This document shows, piece after piece, positions 42,837-51,934 of a stretch of 64,000 nucleotides of DNA (position 1 is its first letter; the number at the start of each line of letters is the position of its first letter). The notes beneath the pieces are model-generated. The model searched no databases. It saw nothing but the letters and a program-made list of their open reading frames with translations, and had not been told where the DNA came from. Location: contig NZ_RRCN01000001.1 of assembly GCF_003863965.1 (NCBI RefSeq), positions 4,546,304 to 4,610,303 of the forward strand. The letters are read 5' to 3'. This stretch comes from Paenibacillus oralis. GTDB taxonomy: Bacteria > Bacillota > Bacilli > Paenibacillales > Paenibacillaceae. A program made the position numbers and the translations under genes.

Positions 42837-44297
42837 GTGAGAATTATTTATTTTGATATCGATTCGCTCCGGCCCGACCATATGGGGTGCTACGGATACG
42901 AAAGAAATACGACGCCGCATATCGATCGGATCGCGGCGGAGGGAGCCCGTTTTAACGGCTGCTACACCGCGTCGTCGCCTTGCGTGCCTTCGCGGGCCAG
43001 CTTTATGTCGGGACGCTTCGGCATCAACCACGGAGCGCTGACCCACTGGGGGCCGGGCTGCGATTTTGATTATCCCGACGGGGACGGCCACAGCCGGACG
43101 GTTCCGTTTTTTACGCGTTATTTGCGCGAGGCCGGGTATAAGACGGTGACGTTTTCCTCCTTCGGCGACCGTCATCATGCCTGGTGGTATTTCGCCGGCT
43201 GGAACGAGGTGCACACCCATTCGCTGAAAGAAGGCAACGAAGACGCGCACGAGGTGAATGCGGCCGTTATCCCCTGGATCAAGGCGCATGCGCACGAGGA
43301 GAACTTTTTCCTCCACATCCAGTATTGGGACCCGCATACGATGTACACGTATCCGAAGGAATATGCGGATCAGTGGAAGGAGGTCCCGGCCAAAGCGTTT
43401 CCCGATGCCGCAACGATCGAAAAGCACCAGGCGGACCGGTTTCCGCGTTCGGCAGCTCTTCTTCATACGGCAAGCCGCATACCGGAGACGATGCCCGAGC
43501 GAATCCGGGACCGGGAGGATTTCATCCGGCTGATCGACGGCTACGACGGCGGCATCAGCTACATGGACCGCTGCATCGGGGAGATCATGGAGACGCTGCG
43601 CGAGATGGGGATCGAGGATGAGGTATGCTTCGTCATCAGCGCGGATCACGCCGAATCGTTTGGCGAGCATGGCATCTACATGGAGCACGCGAACGCCTCG
43701 GAATCGGTTCACCATATCCCGCTGATCATCAAGGCGCCCGGCGTGACGAAACCCGGCACAATCGCGGACGGGCTCGCCTACAATGTGGACGTGATCGCCA
43801 CGATCACCGACATGGCCGGTTTGCCGGTGCCGGAAGGCTGGGACGGCAAGTCGTTCCTCTCCGCTTTGAAGGGCGAAGCCTGGCAGGGGCGGGACCATCT
43901 GGTGATGGACCACGCCTTGTACGCTTGCCAGAGAGCGGTCCGGGACAAAAAGTGGTACTATATGCGCACCTATCACGAAGGGCTTTACCGCTACGATCCT
44001 GTGGCGCTTTACGATATGGAAAACGACCCGTATCAGACGACGAATGTCGCCGGCGAGCATCCGGAGGTCGTCCGGGAGATGGATCATCGCCTGATGAACT
44101 GGCTGCATGAGCATACGGGGAAACCGGGGGCAAAGACCGATCCGCTGCAAAAGGTGATCCGGACCGGACCGTTCAAATATGTCACCGTGAACCAGTGGAT
44201 CAAGCGGCTGCATGACGAAGGGTACTACGAAGATGCCAAGGAGCTCGCGGCAAAATATTCGCATGAAACGCTGGAGTCGGCTTACGGCTCGGCATAG
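42837..44297 (+). CDS. Type I sulfatase S5 (Cys-type, cytoplasmic)
   Basis: Sulfatase of 486 residues. Signature CVPSR with Cys49 in SSPCVPSRASFMSGRFG; first metal site DIDSLRPDHMGCYGY; second ISADHAESFGEHGIYMEH. No signal peptide. It is related to S2 and S6 (same N-terminal pattern and same Cys position) but clearly diverged. The start is GTG 42837 behind CGGGGGGAACAC. It is followed by a permease, ATPase and binding protein of the sulfonate/taurine type, all on the same strand with short gaps, so it probably removes sulfate from an imported sulfate ester. A palindromic operator precedes it. Confidence 0.92.
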   Translation: MRIIYFDIDSLRPDHMGCYGYERNTTPHIDRIAAEGARFNGCYTASSPCVPSRASFMSGRFGINHGALTHWGPGCDFDYPDGDGHSRTVPFFTRYLREAGYKTVTFSSFGDRHHAWWYFAGWNEVHTHSLKEGNEDAHEVNAAVIPWIKAHAHEENFFLHIQYWDPHTMYTYPKEYADQWKEVPAKAFPDAATIEKHQADRFPRSAALLHTASRIPETMPERIRDREDFIRLIDGYDGGISYMDRCIGEIMETLREMGIEDEVCFVISADHAESFGEHGIYMEHANASESVHHIPLIIKAPGVTKPGTIADGLAYNVDVIATITDMAGLPVPEGWDGKSFLSALKGEAWQGRDHLVMDHALYACQRAVRDKKWYYMRTYHEGLYRYDPVALYDMENDPYQTTNVAGEHPEVVREMDHRLMNWLHEHTGKPGAKTDPLQKVIRTGPFKYVTVNQWIKRLHDEGYYEDAKELAAKYSHETLESAYGSA

Positions 44298-44346
44298 AGG
44301 CATAAACTTCGGCCATACGAGAACAGTATAGAAAGGTTTGTTCGAT

Positions 44347-45174
44347 ATGACGACAAAAACAACCAAAATCGAAAGCCAGGCCGTCCGCCAAGCGGGGCCC
44401 CCCCAGAAGACCTGGAGCCAAATTCCGGGCAGTGTGATCATCCTGTTGTCCTTCGCCGTCGGGATCGCCTTCTGGGCGCTCATCTCCAGAGTTCCGTCGG
44501 TCGGGGCGATCGTATCCGACCCGGTTACGATCGTGAAGACCTTCATACAGGAGTCATCCAGCGGCAGGCTGTGGACCAATATTTATGCCAGTCTGTTTCG
44601 GGTTCTGGGCGGGTTTGTGCTGGGACTGGCGGCGGCCATCCCTGTCGCTTTCCTGATGGGTTGGTACAAGCCGGTCCGCATGATCGTCGAGCCGTGGATT
44701 CAGTTTTTCCGCACGATTCCCCCGATCGCGCTGATTCCGCTGGTCATTGTCGTTCAGGGCGTGGGCGAGGGGGCGAAGCTGTCGATCATTTTCGTCGCGA
44801 CCTTCCTCGTCATGGTGATTTCGATCTTTCAGGGCGTCGTGAGTGTGGATCCGACGCTGATCAAGGCGGCGAAAGTGCTGGGCGCGGGTGACAAAGACAT
44901 TTTCTTCGAAGTGGTGGTCCCCGCCTCGTTCCCCTATATTCTGGTCGGCGTGCGCTTAGGGTTGGCCAGCGCCTGGACGACGCTGGTTGCGGCGGAACTA
45001 ACCGGAGCGAACAAGGGAATCGGCAACATGATCATGGAAGCGGGCTTATACTTCCGCATGGACATTATCATCCTGGGCATTATCATCATCGGGATCATCG
45101 GGCTGGCCATGGACAAAGGCGTTTTGTTCCTGGAGAAAAAACTAACGGGTTGGCAGGAGTTGAGAAAATCATGA
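44347..45174 (+). CDS. ABC transporter permease, SsuC/TauC type
   Basis: Permease of 275 residues from the nitrate/sulfonate/taurine group, with about six membrane segments and the EAA-type loop KVLGAGDKDIFFEVVVPASF. ATG 44347 has GAAAGG ten bases upstream; the TTG at 44338 is closer to it but less likely. Its stop overlaps the ATPase start as ATGA. The trio usually imports aliphatic sulfonates or sulfate esters; here the gene lies 49 bases after sulfatase S5, so a sulfate ester is the most natural substrate. Confidence 0.9.
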   Translation: MTTKTTKIESQAVRQAGPPQKTWSQIPGSVIILLSFAVGIAFWALISRVPSVGAIVSDPVTIVKTFIQESSSGRLWTNIYASLFRVLGGFVLGLAAAIPVAFLMGWYKPVRMIVEPWIQFFRTIPPIALIPLVIVVQGVGEGAKLSIIFVATFLVMVISIFQGVVSVDPTLIKAAKVLGAGDKDIFFEVVVPASFPYILVGVRLGLASAWTTLVAAELTGANKGIGNMIMEAGLYFRMDIIILGIIIIGIIGLAMDKGVLFLEKKLTGWQELRKS

Positions 45175-45965
45175 GCGCGATCGCGGAAAAGACACCGAAA
45201 ATCGAAATCGAAAATCTGTCCAAAGTTTATCAGGGGCGATCCGGCCCTGTCACCGCCCTGCAAAACACGCAGCTTGCGATCGGCCAAAACGAGTTCGTCT
45301 GCGTCGTCGGGCCCAGCGGCTGCGGCAAAACGACGCTGCTTAACATTATCGCCGGGCTTGAAAACGCAACGACCGGCACCGTAAAGGTAGAGAACCGGAT
45401 CGTTACCGGTCCGGGCAAGGAACGGGGAGTCGTCTTCCAGCAATACGCCTTGTTTCCCTGGAAAACCGTGCTGAAAAATGTGGAATTCGGCTTGAAGCTT
45501 AGAGGCTTGGGGGCCAAGGAGCGCAGAGAGCGAGCCGAAAAGTATCTGGAGCTGGTGGGACTGAAAGACTTTGCCAACGCCTATCCGAAGGAACTGTCGG
45601 GGGGCATGAAGCAACGGGTGGCGATTGCCAGAGCTTATGCCGTGGAACCTGAAGTGCTGCTGATGGACGAACCGTTCGGTGCCCTGGATGCGCAGACGCG
45701 GGCGCAGCTGCAGGAGGAACTTCTGAAAACGTGGGAGAAGGAAAAGCGCACTATCTTTTTTATCACGCACGACGTGGAAGAGGCGGTTATTCTGGCGCAG
45801 CGCGTCATTATTATGAGCGCAAGGCCGGGCCGGATCAAGGAAATGATCGATGTCGACATTCCGTACCCGCGGACGCAGGAAACCAAATTGTCGGACCGCT
45901 TCGTCGAGATCAAAAACGAGATTTGGTCAAAGGTTTACAAAGAATATATGGATGTCAAAAAATAA
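45171..45965 (+). CDS. ABC transporter ATPase, SsuB/TauB type
   Basis: Nucleotide-binding subunit of 264 residues. Walker A is GPSGCGKTTL, the Q-loop VVFQQYALFPWKTV, signature LSGGMKQRVAIARA, Walker B VLLMDEPFGALDA and the switch His in FFITHDVEEAV. FPWKTV and the EPFGALD form are typical for the nitrate/sulfonate group. Translation is coupled with the permease through the ATGA overlap. It powers the importer made of the genes at 44347 and 45979. Confidence 0.94.
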   Translation: MSAIAEKTPKIEIENLSKVYQGRSGPVTALQNTQLAIGQNEFVCVVGPSGCGKTTLLNIIAGLENATTGTVKVENRIVTGPGKERGVVFQQYALFPWKTVLKNVEFGLKLRGLGAKERRERAEKYLELVGLKDFANAYPKELSGGMKQRVAIARAYAVEPEVLLMDEPFGALDAQTRAQLQEELLKTWEKEKRTIFFITHDVEEAVILAQRVIIMSARPGRIKEMIDVDIPYPRTQETKLSDRFVEIKNEIWSKVYKEYMDVKK

Positions 45966-45978
45966 GGGGGATTCACCT

Positions 45979-47019
45979 ATGAAAAAAGTAAGCGTTTTAA
46001 TGATGGCATCGATGCTCGGTCTGACGCTGATCTCCTCCGCCTGTTCTTCCGGTCAGGCGGTGACAGGAAAGGACACGGAAAGCCAAGCGCCGGCAAAATC
46101 GGGCGAGACGCCCACGATCAATGTAGCCTATATGCCGGACATGCACGGCGCAACGCCGATCGTGCTGGGCGAAGAGAAAGGCTTCTTCGAAGAAGCGGGA
46201 ATTAAAGTCAACGCGGTGAAGTTCTTGAGCGGTCCGCCGGAGTTTCAGGCGATGGCATCGGGCGAAATCGACATCGCGTATATCGGCCCCGGAGCGACGT
46301 TCCTCGCCGCCCAGGGACAAGGCAAGATCATCGCCGTGGACAGCTTGAATACGGGAGACGCCGTGCTGACCAGAGCCGATTCCGGCATCGAAAGCTGGGC
46401 GGATCTGAAAGGAAAAACGGTCGGCGTGCCGAAAGGAACGTCCGGCGAAATGATCTTGAACCTCGGACTTAAGAAGGCCTCGCTTAAGCCCGAAGACGTT
46501 AATATCATGAATATGGATGTGGCCGGAGCCGTATCCGCCTTCGTGTCCAAAAAGGTCGACGCTGTCGCGATTTGGTCTCCCTATACGGCGGAAATCGAAA
46601 AACAGGTAGGGAAAGAAAACATCAAAGTGCTGGGCAATAACGAGGCGTTTTTCCCGGATTATGTATTCCCGCAAAGCTGGGTGGTAAGGCCGGCGTTTTT
46701 GGAGGAGCATCCCGATTTGGTGGAGAAGTTTTTGAGCGCGTTTTCCAAGGCGAACGATTATCGCATCGCCAACATGGAAGAAACGGTCAAGCTCACCGGC
46801 GAATTTACGCAAGTGCCGGAAGATTCGTTAAGCATGCAGATCGACACAACAGAGTGGTTGACGACGGAGGAGATGGCCAAAAATTTCGAGGACAACACGG
46901 TGTATACCTGGTTTGAAAACCTTGAGAAATTGTTCGTCGACAACGGCAAAATGACGGAAGTGGTTCCCGCCGACCAATTCGTAAGCAAAGATACTTTCCT
47001 GAATGCCGTGAAAAAATAA
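45979..47019 (+). CDS. ABC substrate-binding lipoprotein, SsuA/TauA (NMT1) type
   Basis: Extracellular binding lipoprotein of 346 residues. Signal peptide with lipobox ISSAC followed by SSGQ; the mature part opens with INVAYMPDMHGATPIVLGEE and has GEIDIAYIGPGATFLAAQGQ, the pattern of SsuA/TauA/NMT1 proteins. The start at 45979 follows AAGGGGGATTCACCT. It closes the operon S5-permease-ATPase-binding protein and ends at a strong hairpin. Ligand: probably an organic sulfate or sulfonate; the family alone does not distinguish these. Confidence 0.9.
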   Translation: MKKVSVLMMASMLGLTLISSACSSGQAVTGKDTESQAPAKSGETPTINVAYMPDMHGATPIVLGEEKGFFEEAGIKVNAVKFLSGPPEFQAMASGEIDIAYIGPGATFLAAQGQGKIIAVDSLNTGDAVLTRADSGIESWADLKGKTVGVPKGTSGEMILNLGLKKASLKPEDVNIMNMDVAGAVSAFVSKKVDAVAIWSPYTAEIEKQVGKENIKVLGNNEAFFPDYVFPQSWVVRPAFLEEHPDLVEKFLSAFSKANDYRIANMEETVKLTGEFTQVPEDSLSMQIDTTEWLTTEEMAKNFEDNTVYTWFENLEKLFVDNGKMTEVVPADQFVSKDTFLNAVKK

Positions 47020-47033
47020 GCTCCGCAGCAAAC

Positions 47034-47071
47034 GGGGACAGGGCGCCTTAGCGGGCGGCCCTGTCCCCTTT
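47034..47071. terminator. Bidirectional terminator, overlapping the end of the response-regulator gene
   Basis: Perfect 11-bp stem GGGGACAGGGC / GCCCTGTCCCC followed by TTTGTTT. Its right half lies within the last codons of the convergent response-regulator gene. Confidence 0.8.
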
Positions 47072-47770
47072 GTTTACTTGGCGGAAGAACGGAACGGCTC
47101 CCATCTCGTTGATCAGGTTGACGATTTCCTTCGTCCGGGACTTGTTGAATTTTTTGAGCAAAATATTGATCTGCGATTTGATCGTCGACATTTCGACTTG
47201 ACGTTCGGCGGCGATTTCGGAGATCTTTTTGTGTTTCAGCAGCAAATCGATGATTTCCATTTCCGTCGGGGTCAACTGGGATAAAATATTGATGGAATCC
47301 AGCAGCGATTCCTGGTTATGGCGGATGCGCCTGAATTCGTTTCTGATTTTATAAGCGATTTCCGGCCGGATCGGAGACGAGCCGTTGTAGGCCATGCGGA
47401 TGCTGTCCAGGATCTCGTGTTCCACCGCGGTTTTCAGCACATAATCCACTGCCCCGGAATCGAAGGCGCTGAACACCGTTTCATCGTCCTCGTGCACGGT
47501 CAAAAAAATGATCCGCACGCCCGGATGCGCCTGAATCGTTTTTTTGGCGGCGAGGATGCCGTCGTGCTTGAAATCCATCTCGATGTCCATGAGCACGACA
47601 TCCGGCTTAAGCTGCTCTACCATATCGCAGGCGGTTTTGCCGCTGAAGGCGTGGCCGACGAGCTTCATGTCTTCCGCGGTGTCCACCATCGAACGGAAAT
47701 GCTCGTTCAAAATGTCGAAATCCTCGACGACGAGAACGCGAATGGGTATTGGAATAGGTTGCTTTTGCAT
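47048..47770 (-). CDS. Response regulator with LuxR/NarL-type HTH
   Basis: Two-component response regulator of 240 residues. The receiver has the phosphoacceptor Asp62 in DVVLMDIEMD, upstream acidic VVEDFD and a Lys in VLKTAVEH. The output domain is LuxR-like (LTPTEMEIIDLLLKHKKIS, then VEMSTIKSQINILLKKF). It follows its kinase gene with a 27-base gap on the same strand. It is convergent with the sulfonate-type importer and upstream on its own strand lies the kinase, then the sulfatase maturase. It may regulate sulfatase or sulfur genes nearby; no direct evidence. Confidence 0.88.
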   Translation of the reverse strand: MQKQPIPIPIRVLVVEDFDILNEHFRSMVDTAEDMKLVGHAFSGKTACDMVEQLKPDVVLMDIEMDFKHDGILAAKKTIQAHPGVRIIFLTVHEDDETVFSAFDSGAVDYVLKTAVEHEILDSIRMAYNGSSPIRPEIAYKIRNEFRRIRHNQESLLDSINILSQLTPTEMEIIDLLLKHKKISEIAAERQVEMSTIKSQINILLKKFNKSRTKEIVNLINEMGAVPFFRQVNKGDRAAR

Positions 47771-47797
47771 ACGCAGCTCCCTTTCTTTTCGGCGGGT

Positions 47798-49303
47798 TTA
47801 GTCGGTGATATAGACCGGTAAAAAAATCTGAAACGTCGTTCCGGCTCCGGGAGCGCTGGTTACGTCGATTTGGCCGAAGTGGCCGCTGACGACCTGTTTG
47901 GTGTAGGAGAGGCCCAGCCCCCAATTCCGATTTGTGTTTTTGCTGGTGTAAAAGGGGTCGAAGATATCCCCAAGAAACTCCGGCTCGATTCCGTTGCCGT
48001 TGTCGTTTATCCGAATGACCAGCCACTTTTCCTCGGAATACGCTTCGATTCGTACCCGTCCTCCCTGTGGGCTGCCGATGGCTTCGACGGCATTGACGAT
48101 GACGTTGTGCAGGGCGTCCGATAGGTGGACGGCATCCGCCAATATTTTCGGATCGCCGCCCGGCGCCTCGTATTCGACGCGAACCGAATCGGGTATCCCT
48201 TGAAGACTGCCGATCAGCTCCTCCATAAATGCACCTGCGGAAACGGGCCGAAGCTGGAGATAATTCGTTTTAAACGACTTGTAAAGCCGGTCCAAACGGT
48301 CCAGGGTATGTTGGATGATCGCTTCCGACTGTTCGATCTGCCCCAGCAGCCGAAGGTCTGCGGCGTCGGACCGCTCTTCCCGGTGCTTGAGCGTTTTTTC
48401 CATCTTTTTATTCAGCACCTGCAGCGTAAGGAGTTGGTTTTTCAGGGCGTGGGTAAAGATTTTCGTGCCCATGTCCGCGGTTTTGATTTTCCGCTCCAGG
48501 CGCAAATCGAGCTTTCCCATGTTTTTCTCGACCCTCGTATAACGCCAGATGGCCAGCAGGCTGACGAGCGAAACCCCGCCCGTAAACAGGATGCTGAAAT
48601 ACCATTCGAACAAAGTGAGCGGCGGATTAAAATTGGAAAAATCGGAGTAAAGCACATAATAGGTCCGGATGTCCGTCACCTGCAAGGGGCCCATAAAGCC
48701 GAGGTAAAAATAAAATCCGTTCAGCGCAAGCAGCCCGAGTAGGATAAAGCTGATCTGTTTTTTGATCCAGGGAATCGTAATGTTTTGATATCTCCACCAA
48801 ATCAAATAGAAGGCGGCCAGCGCGGACAACACGATCCACCCCCTGGTGCCCCATCCGATGACGAACGTATACTTTCGCTCGACCGTGTTCAATATCCATT
48901 TGTAAACGACGGGGTCGTAGAACACGATGTTGAGGATCGGGAGGAAACTATTCAGGGCAATGTACTTCCATAATTTCTTGAACGGCTTGTTTAAATAGAG
49001 CGTTATGCTAAGTCCCAGCAAACCGAAAATAAACACGGACCGTCCGATCGTAATCATGCGGCTGATGTCCCCGATTTGCAGAGGGGAGTGCAGCAGCACG
49101 TTGCGGATCGCTTCATTAAAGAACAATACTCTATTAACCTTGAAATAAAATCCGCCGTATTTGGCCAGAAACAGGACCAACCCGGACATGCTTAGAAACC
49201 AGCCGAACAGCACGCATGCCATCCAATAGGCGGAAGGGCTGCGGGCCTTAGTGACAAACAAGATGAGGGCTGACCCCATTAAAAACAACAGCAGAAGAGT
49301 CAT
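47798..49303 (-). CDS. Sensor histidine kinase with multi-span membrane N-terminus
   Basis: Kinase of 501 residues. The first 255 residues hold about seven hydrophobic segments without a large extracellular domain. The catalytic core has the phosphoacceptor His285 in IFTHALKNQLLTLQ, an N-box HNVIVNAVEAIG and G-boxes NDNGNGIEP and WGLGLSYTKQVVSGHFG. The N-box plus DPFYTSK segment is typical of NtrB/CitA-like kinases. It pairs with the response regulator at 47048. What the membrane part senses is unknown; seven-segment sensors often bind lipophilic or small ligands inside the membrane. Confidence 0.87.
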   Translation of the reverse strand: MTLLLLFLMGSALILFVTKARSPSAYWMACVLFGWFLSMSGLVLFLAKYGGFYFKVNRVLFFNEAIRNVLLHSPLQIGDISRMITIGRSVFIFGLLGLSITLYLNKPFKKLWKYIALNSFLPILNIVFYDPVVYKWILNTVERKYTFVIGWGTRGWIVLSALAAFYLIWWRYQNITIPWIKKQISFILLGLLALNGFYFYLGFMGPLQVTDIRTYYVLYSDFSNFNPPLTLFEWYFSILFTGGVSLVSLLAIWRYTRVEKNMGKLDLRLERKIKTADMGTKIFTHALKNQLLTLQVLNKKMEKTLKHREERSDAADLRLLGQIEQSEAIIQHTLDRLDRLYKSFKTNYLQLRPVSAGAFMEELIGSLQGIPDSVRVEYEAPGGDPKILADAVHLSDALHNVIVNAVEAIGSPQGGRVRIEAYSEEKWLVIRINDNGNGIEPEFLGDIFDPFYTSKNTNRNWGLGLSYTKQVVSGHFGQIDVTSAPGAGTTFQIFLPVYITD

Positions 49304-49419
49304 AGGGACGTCTCCTTTGGTGGATTACCGGAAGTGCTCAACGTCCGGTAAACGCTTTCTATAATAACGGTTTCATTATAAAGGATCGCTCCCTTGCTTG
49401 TCATGAGGAAGGATGTGTA

Positions 49420-49453
49420 AACAGAAACAGGAGCCGTGGGTTCAGCTCCTGTT
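49420..49453 (-). terminator. Terminator of the sulfatase-maturase gene
   Basis: On the minus strand, AACAGGAGC and GCTCCTGTT form a stem around about ten bases, followed by TCTGTTT just past the maturase stop. Confidence 0.7.
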
Positions 49454-49459
49454 CAAAGG

Positions 49460-50710
49460 TTAGATAGCACCGCAGCACGCCTTATGCTTCTTGCCGCTGC
49501 CGCAAGGGCAAGGCTCGTTGCGGCCTGGAGCTTTACCCTCAAAATAGCGTTGCAAATTGTGGCTGTAAAGCTCCTTGCGCAGCTTATCGCCCATTTCCTG
49601 CATTTGCTCATGGGCATGGGCATAAATCTGCTTATAACTTTGGCAGAAGAAATCCGGAGCGGACTCGGTTCCCTCAGCATTCCATTTACGATTCCGCGGG
49701 CAGCCGCCATAACATAAACGCTGCCATTCGCAAGACCGGCATTTGTCCGGCAAAGCCGGCTTCATCCGGTGGAAGCGCTCGTAGTTCGGATGGGCCAGCA
49801 TGTCGGCGATGGAGGCGCTGGCCACATTGCCGACGGTCCACTGTTCGTTGATGAAGAAATCGCACGGAAAAGCATCGCCGTTTTGCTCAAGCACAAGGCT
49901 TGTCGGACACGCCGCCCGATGCACGCACAGCTCCGCTTCCCGGTTAATGTAAACGCTTAGCATGTTATCGAAAAAGCGTACGGAAACCTGCGGGTCGCCG
50001 TCATTGTACCACTCGTCGAACACTTCGCAGAGGAAGTCGCCGTATTCCCCCGGCGTGATTTCGTAGACTCCGGGCTGGTCCACTTGCTGGGACCGGAAAT
50101 CCATGCAGGGGATGAACTGGACGTAGTCGAAGCCGTGCTCCCGGTAAAACGCCATCAATTCCTTGGCTTTACCAACGTTTCCTTTATGGATGACCGTCAA
50201 AATATTAAAATCGACCTGATGCTTCCGCAAATGCTCGATGCCGGCCATAACCCGGTCAAAGCTGCCTTTGCCGTTGGAAGTCACCCGGCGGGCGTCATGA
50301 ATCTCTTTGGGACCGTCAAGGCTCACGCCGATCAGAAAATTATAGGTTTTAAAAAATGAAGCCCAGCGGTCATTGATCAGCGTGGCGTTCGTCTGCAGCG
50401 AGTTGCTGATGATCGTATGCGGTGGGGCATGCAAGGCTTGCCGATAAACGACTTCCTCGAAAAACTCCAGCCCGGCCAGCAGCGGTTCCCCGCCCTGCCA
50501 GGCAAAGTTGGCGGCGCCTTGGCTGTGCTCCATGTAACCCTTGATGAATTTATCCAAAATAGCGGAATCGATCCGGATGATTTTTGGCCCCGGCTTGCCG
50601 CCGCAGGTGCTGTAATAACAGTAATCGCAAGCCAGATTGCAATCTTCCGACACGGTTTTCCACATTACACCGATGTTGGAATGGCGGGCTGTCATGCAGT
50701 TTCCCGACAA
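49460..50710 (-). CDS. Anaerobic sulfatase-maturing enzyme (radical SAM, SPASM, SEC-C)
   Basis: Radical SAM enzyme of 416 residues that oxidises the active-site Cys or Ser of sulfatases to formylglycine. The SAM cluster motif is CNLACDYCYY (Cys24, Cys28, Cys31). A SPASM region follows with cysteines in CVHRAACPTSL, FPCDFF, CRSCEWQRLCYGGC and FFCQSY. The C-terminal 20 residues are a SEC-C zinc motif (NEPCPCGSGKKHKACCG). The start is TTG 50710 behind AGGGGGGAT; an internal ATG five codons later is an alternative. All six sulfatases here are Cys-type, the form matured by such enzymes. It stands alone between the two-component system and YesN genes on opposite strands. Confidence 0.93.
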   Translation of the reverse strand: MSGNCMTARHSNIGVMWKTVSEDCNLACDYCYYSTCGGKPGPKIIRIDSAILDKFIKGYMEHSQGAANFAWQGGEPLLAGLEFFEEVVYRQALHAPPHTIISNSLQTNATLINDRWASFFKTYNFLIGVSLDGPKEIHDARRVTSNGKGSFDRVMAGIEHLRKHQVDFNILTVIHKGNVGKAKELMAFYREHGFDYVQFIPCMDFRSQQVDQPGVYEITPGEYGDFLCEVFDEWYNDGDPQVSVRFFDNMLSVYINREAELCVHRAACPTSLVLEQNGDAFPCDFFINEQWTVGNVASASIADMLAHPNYERFHRMKPALPDKCRSCEWQRLCYGGCPRNRKWNAEGTESAPDFFCQSYKQIYAHAHEQMQEMGDKLRKELYSHNLQRYFEGKAPGRNEPCPCGSGKKHKACCGAI

Positions 50711-50800
50711 AGCAATCCCCCCTGTCTATGTTTAATTCTATGACTATTTCAAAGATATCATCCAGTCTAAATAATGTCAAAATAATAAAAAGTATTCAAG

Positions 50801-50817
50801 TAAAGCGCTTTTACTAG
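50801..50817. promoter_or_regulatory. AAGCGCTTT palindrome between the maturase and YesN genes
   Basis: AGTAAAGCGCTTTTACT is a nearly perfect palindrome with the same core as the operators at 29.2-29.6 kb and 55.56 kb. It lies in the divergent promoter region of the maturase and the YesN-type gene and could be a cre or LacI-type site. Confidence 0.55.
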
Positions 50818-50917
50818 ATTTATACAGCGGGGAAACTCCTGTTCTTTATTCCAATATGAAATTATCTTTGCTATAGTCAGTTAATGAAGAGATTATAAAC
50901 TACTCCGGGGGATGCGT

Positions 50918-51934
50918 ATGTTCCATGTATTGGTTGCAGAGGATGAAGTTTGGATTCGCAATGGGATCGTGGAGATGATCGAGCGGTTTGGGCTTGAGTT
51001 CAAAGTCGTGGCCCAGGCCAGCGACGGAATGGAGGCCTGGAATCTGATCAACGAAGTGTGGCCGAACGTGATCATCACCGATATCGTCATGCCGGAGCTT
51101 GACGGGTTGTCTCTGCTCGGCAAATGCGATGAATATAAGCTGGGCATCGTTCCGATCGTGATCAGCGGCTACGAGAATTTCGCCTACGCCCGGCAGGCGA
51201 TCCGGTACGGGGCGACGGAATATTTGCTGAAGCCGGTCGTGGCCGAGGATTTGAAGCAAGCCTTGCTGCGCTCCTTGGAACGGCTGCAGAGCTCCGTCCA
51301 CCTTTACGAGCCTCTCCATCAGATTCAGGAATTTCTGGGGGTAATGGAAGTGTGGGATCATCAACGCCTGGTTTCTGAAGCCGGCCGGATCCTGGGATCG
51401 ATATATAAGGTAAAAACGCCGAATCCAGGAATCCGAAACGGACTGTTCCGCATTTTCTCGGACAAGCTGAATGAGCAGCTAAGAAGCATCGATCCGCATC
51501 ATCAAAACCGGGAGCTTGGCGAAGCGGCCGACAAACCTGCCGTACAAGCCCATTTTGCCCATTTGCTGGAGCAGTGGTCGCGCCGCTTGAACGGCGCCTC
51601 TTCCGGCCGAAAAAACTTTCTGGGCAAGCGGGTGAGCGAATACGTTCAGCAAAATTACGCCAGGGAGATCACGCTGGCACAAATCGCGGAGTATACCGAT
51701 CTTAGTGTTTCCCGGTTTTGCGTGCTGTTCAAGCAGCATTACGGGGACTCCTTTATCAATTATTTGAACAAATACAGAATCGAAAAATCCAAGCAGCTGC
51801 TGCTGGAACCGGACCTGAAAGTTTACGAGGTGGCCGATATGGTCGGGTTCTCCTCCTTGCCGTACTTTAACCGGCTATTCAAGAGTCTGACGGACGAGTC
51901 GCCGGGCGAATACCGCAGGAGCCTGGGCTTATGA
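50918..51934 (+). CDS. YesN-type response regulator (receiver plus AraC HTH)
   Basis: Response regulator of 338 residues. The receiver has VAEDE at the start, phosphoacceptor Asp55 in IITDIVMPELDG and the conserved Lys in EYLLKPV. The C-terminal AraC double helix-turn-helix reads ITLAQIAEYTDLSVSRFCVLFKQH and VADMVGFSSLPYFNRLFKS. ATG 50918 is preferred since CCGGGGG is six to seven bases away; ATG 50912 is too close. The kinase gene overlaps its end as ATGA. YesMN pairs usually activate neighbouring carbohydrate genes; possible targets are the GPH gene and the S6 operon, which share an upstream element. Confidence 0.92.
   Translation: MFHVLVAEDEVWIRNGIVEMIERFGLEFKVVAQASDGMEAWNLINEVWPNVIITDIVMPELDGLSLLGKCDEYKLGIVPIVISGYENFAYARQAIRYGATEYLLKPVVAEDLKQALLRSLERLQSSVHLYEPLHQIQEFLGVMEVWDHQRLVSEAGRILGSIYKVKTPNPGIRNGLFRIFSDKLNEQLRSIDPHHQNRELGEAADKPAVQAHFAHLLEQWSRRLNGASSGRKNFLGKRVSEYVQQNYAREITLAQIAEYTDLSVSRFCVLFKQHYGDSFINYLNKYRIEKSKQLLLEPDLKVYEVADMVGFSSLPYFNRLFKSLTDESPGEYRRSLGL

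Noticed and set aside
42738..44579. Long minus-strand open frame (613 codons) over sulfatase S5
   Set aside because: It is antisense to a clear sulfatase gene in GC-rich DNA; its translation is rich in His/Arg/Val repeats with no domain or ribosome site.
49460..50710. Radical SAM peptide (RiPP) maturase instead of sulfatase maturase
   Set aside because: No precursor peptide gene nearby; the SPASM pattern and six Cys-type sulfatases in the window support a sulfatase-maturing role.
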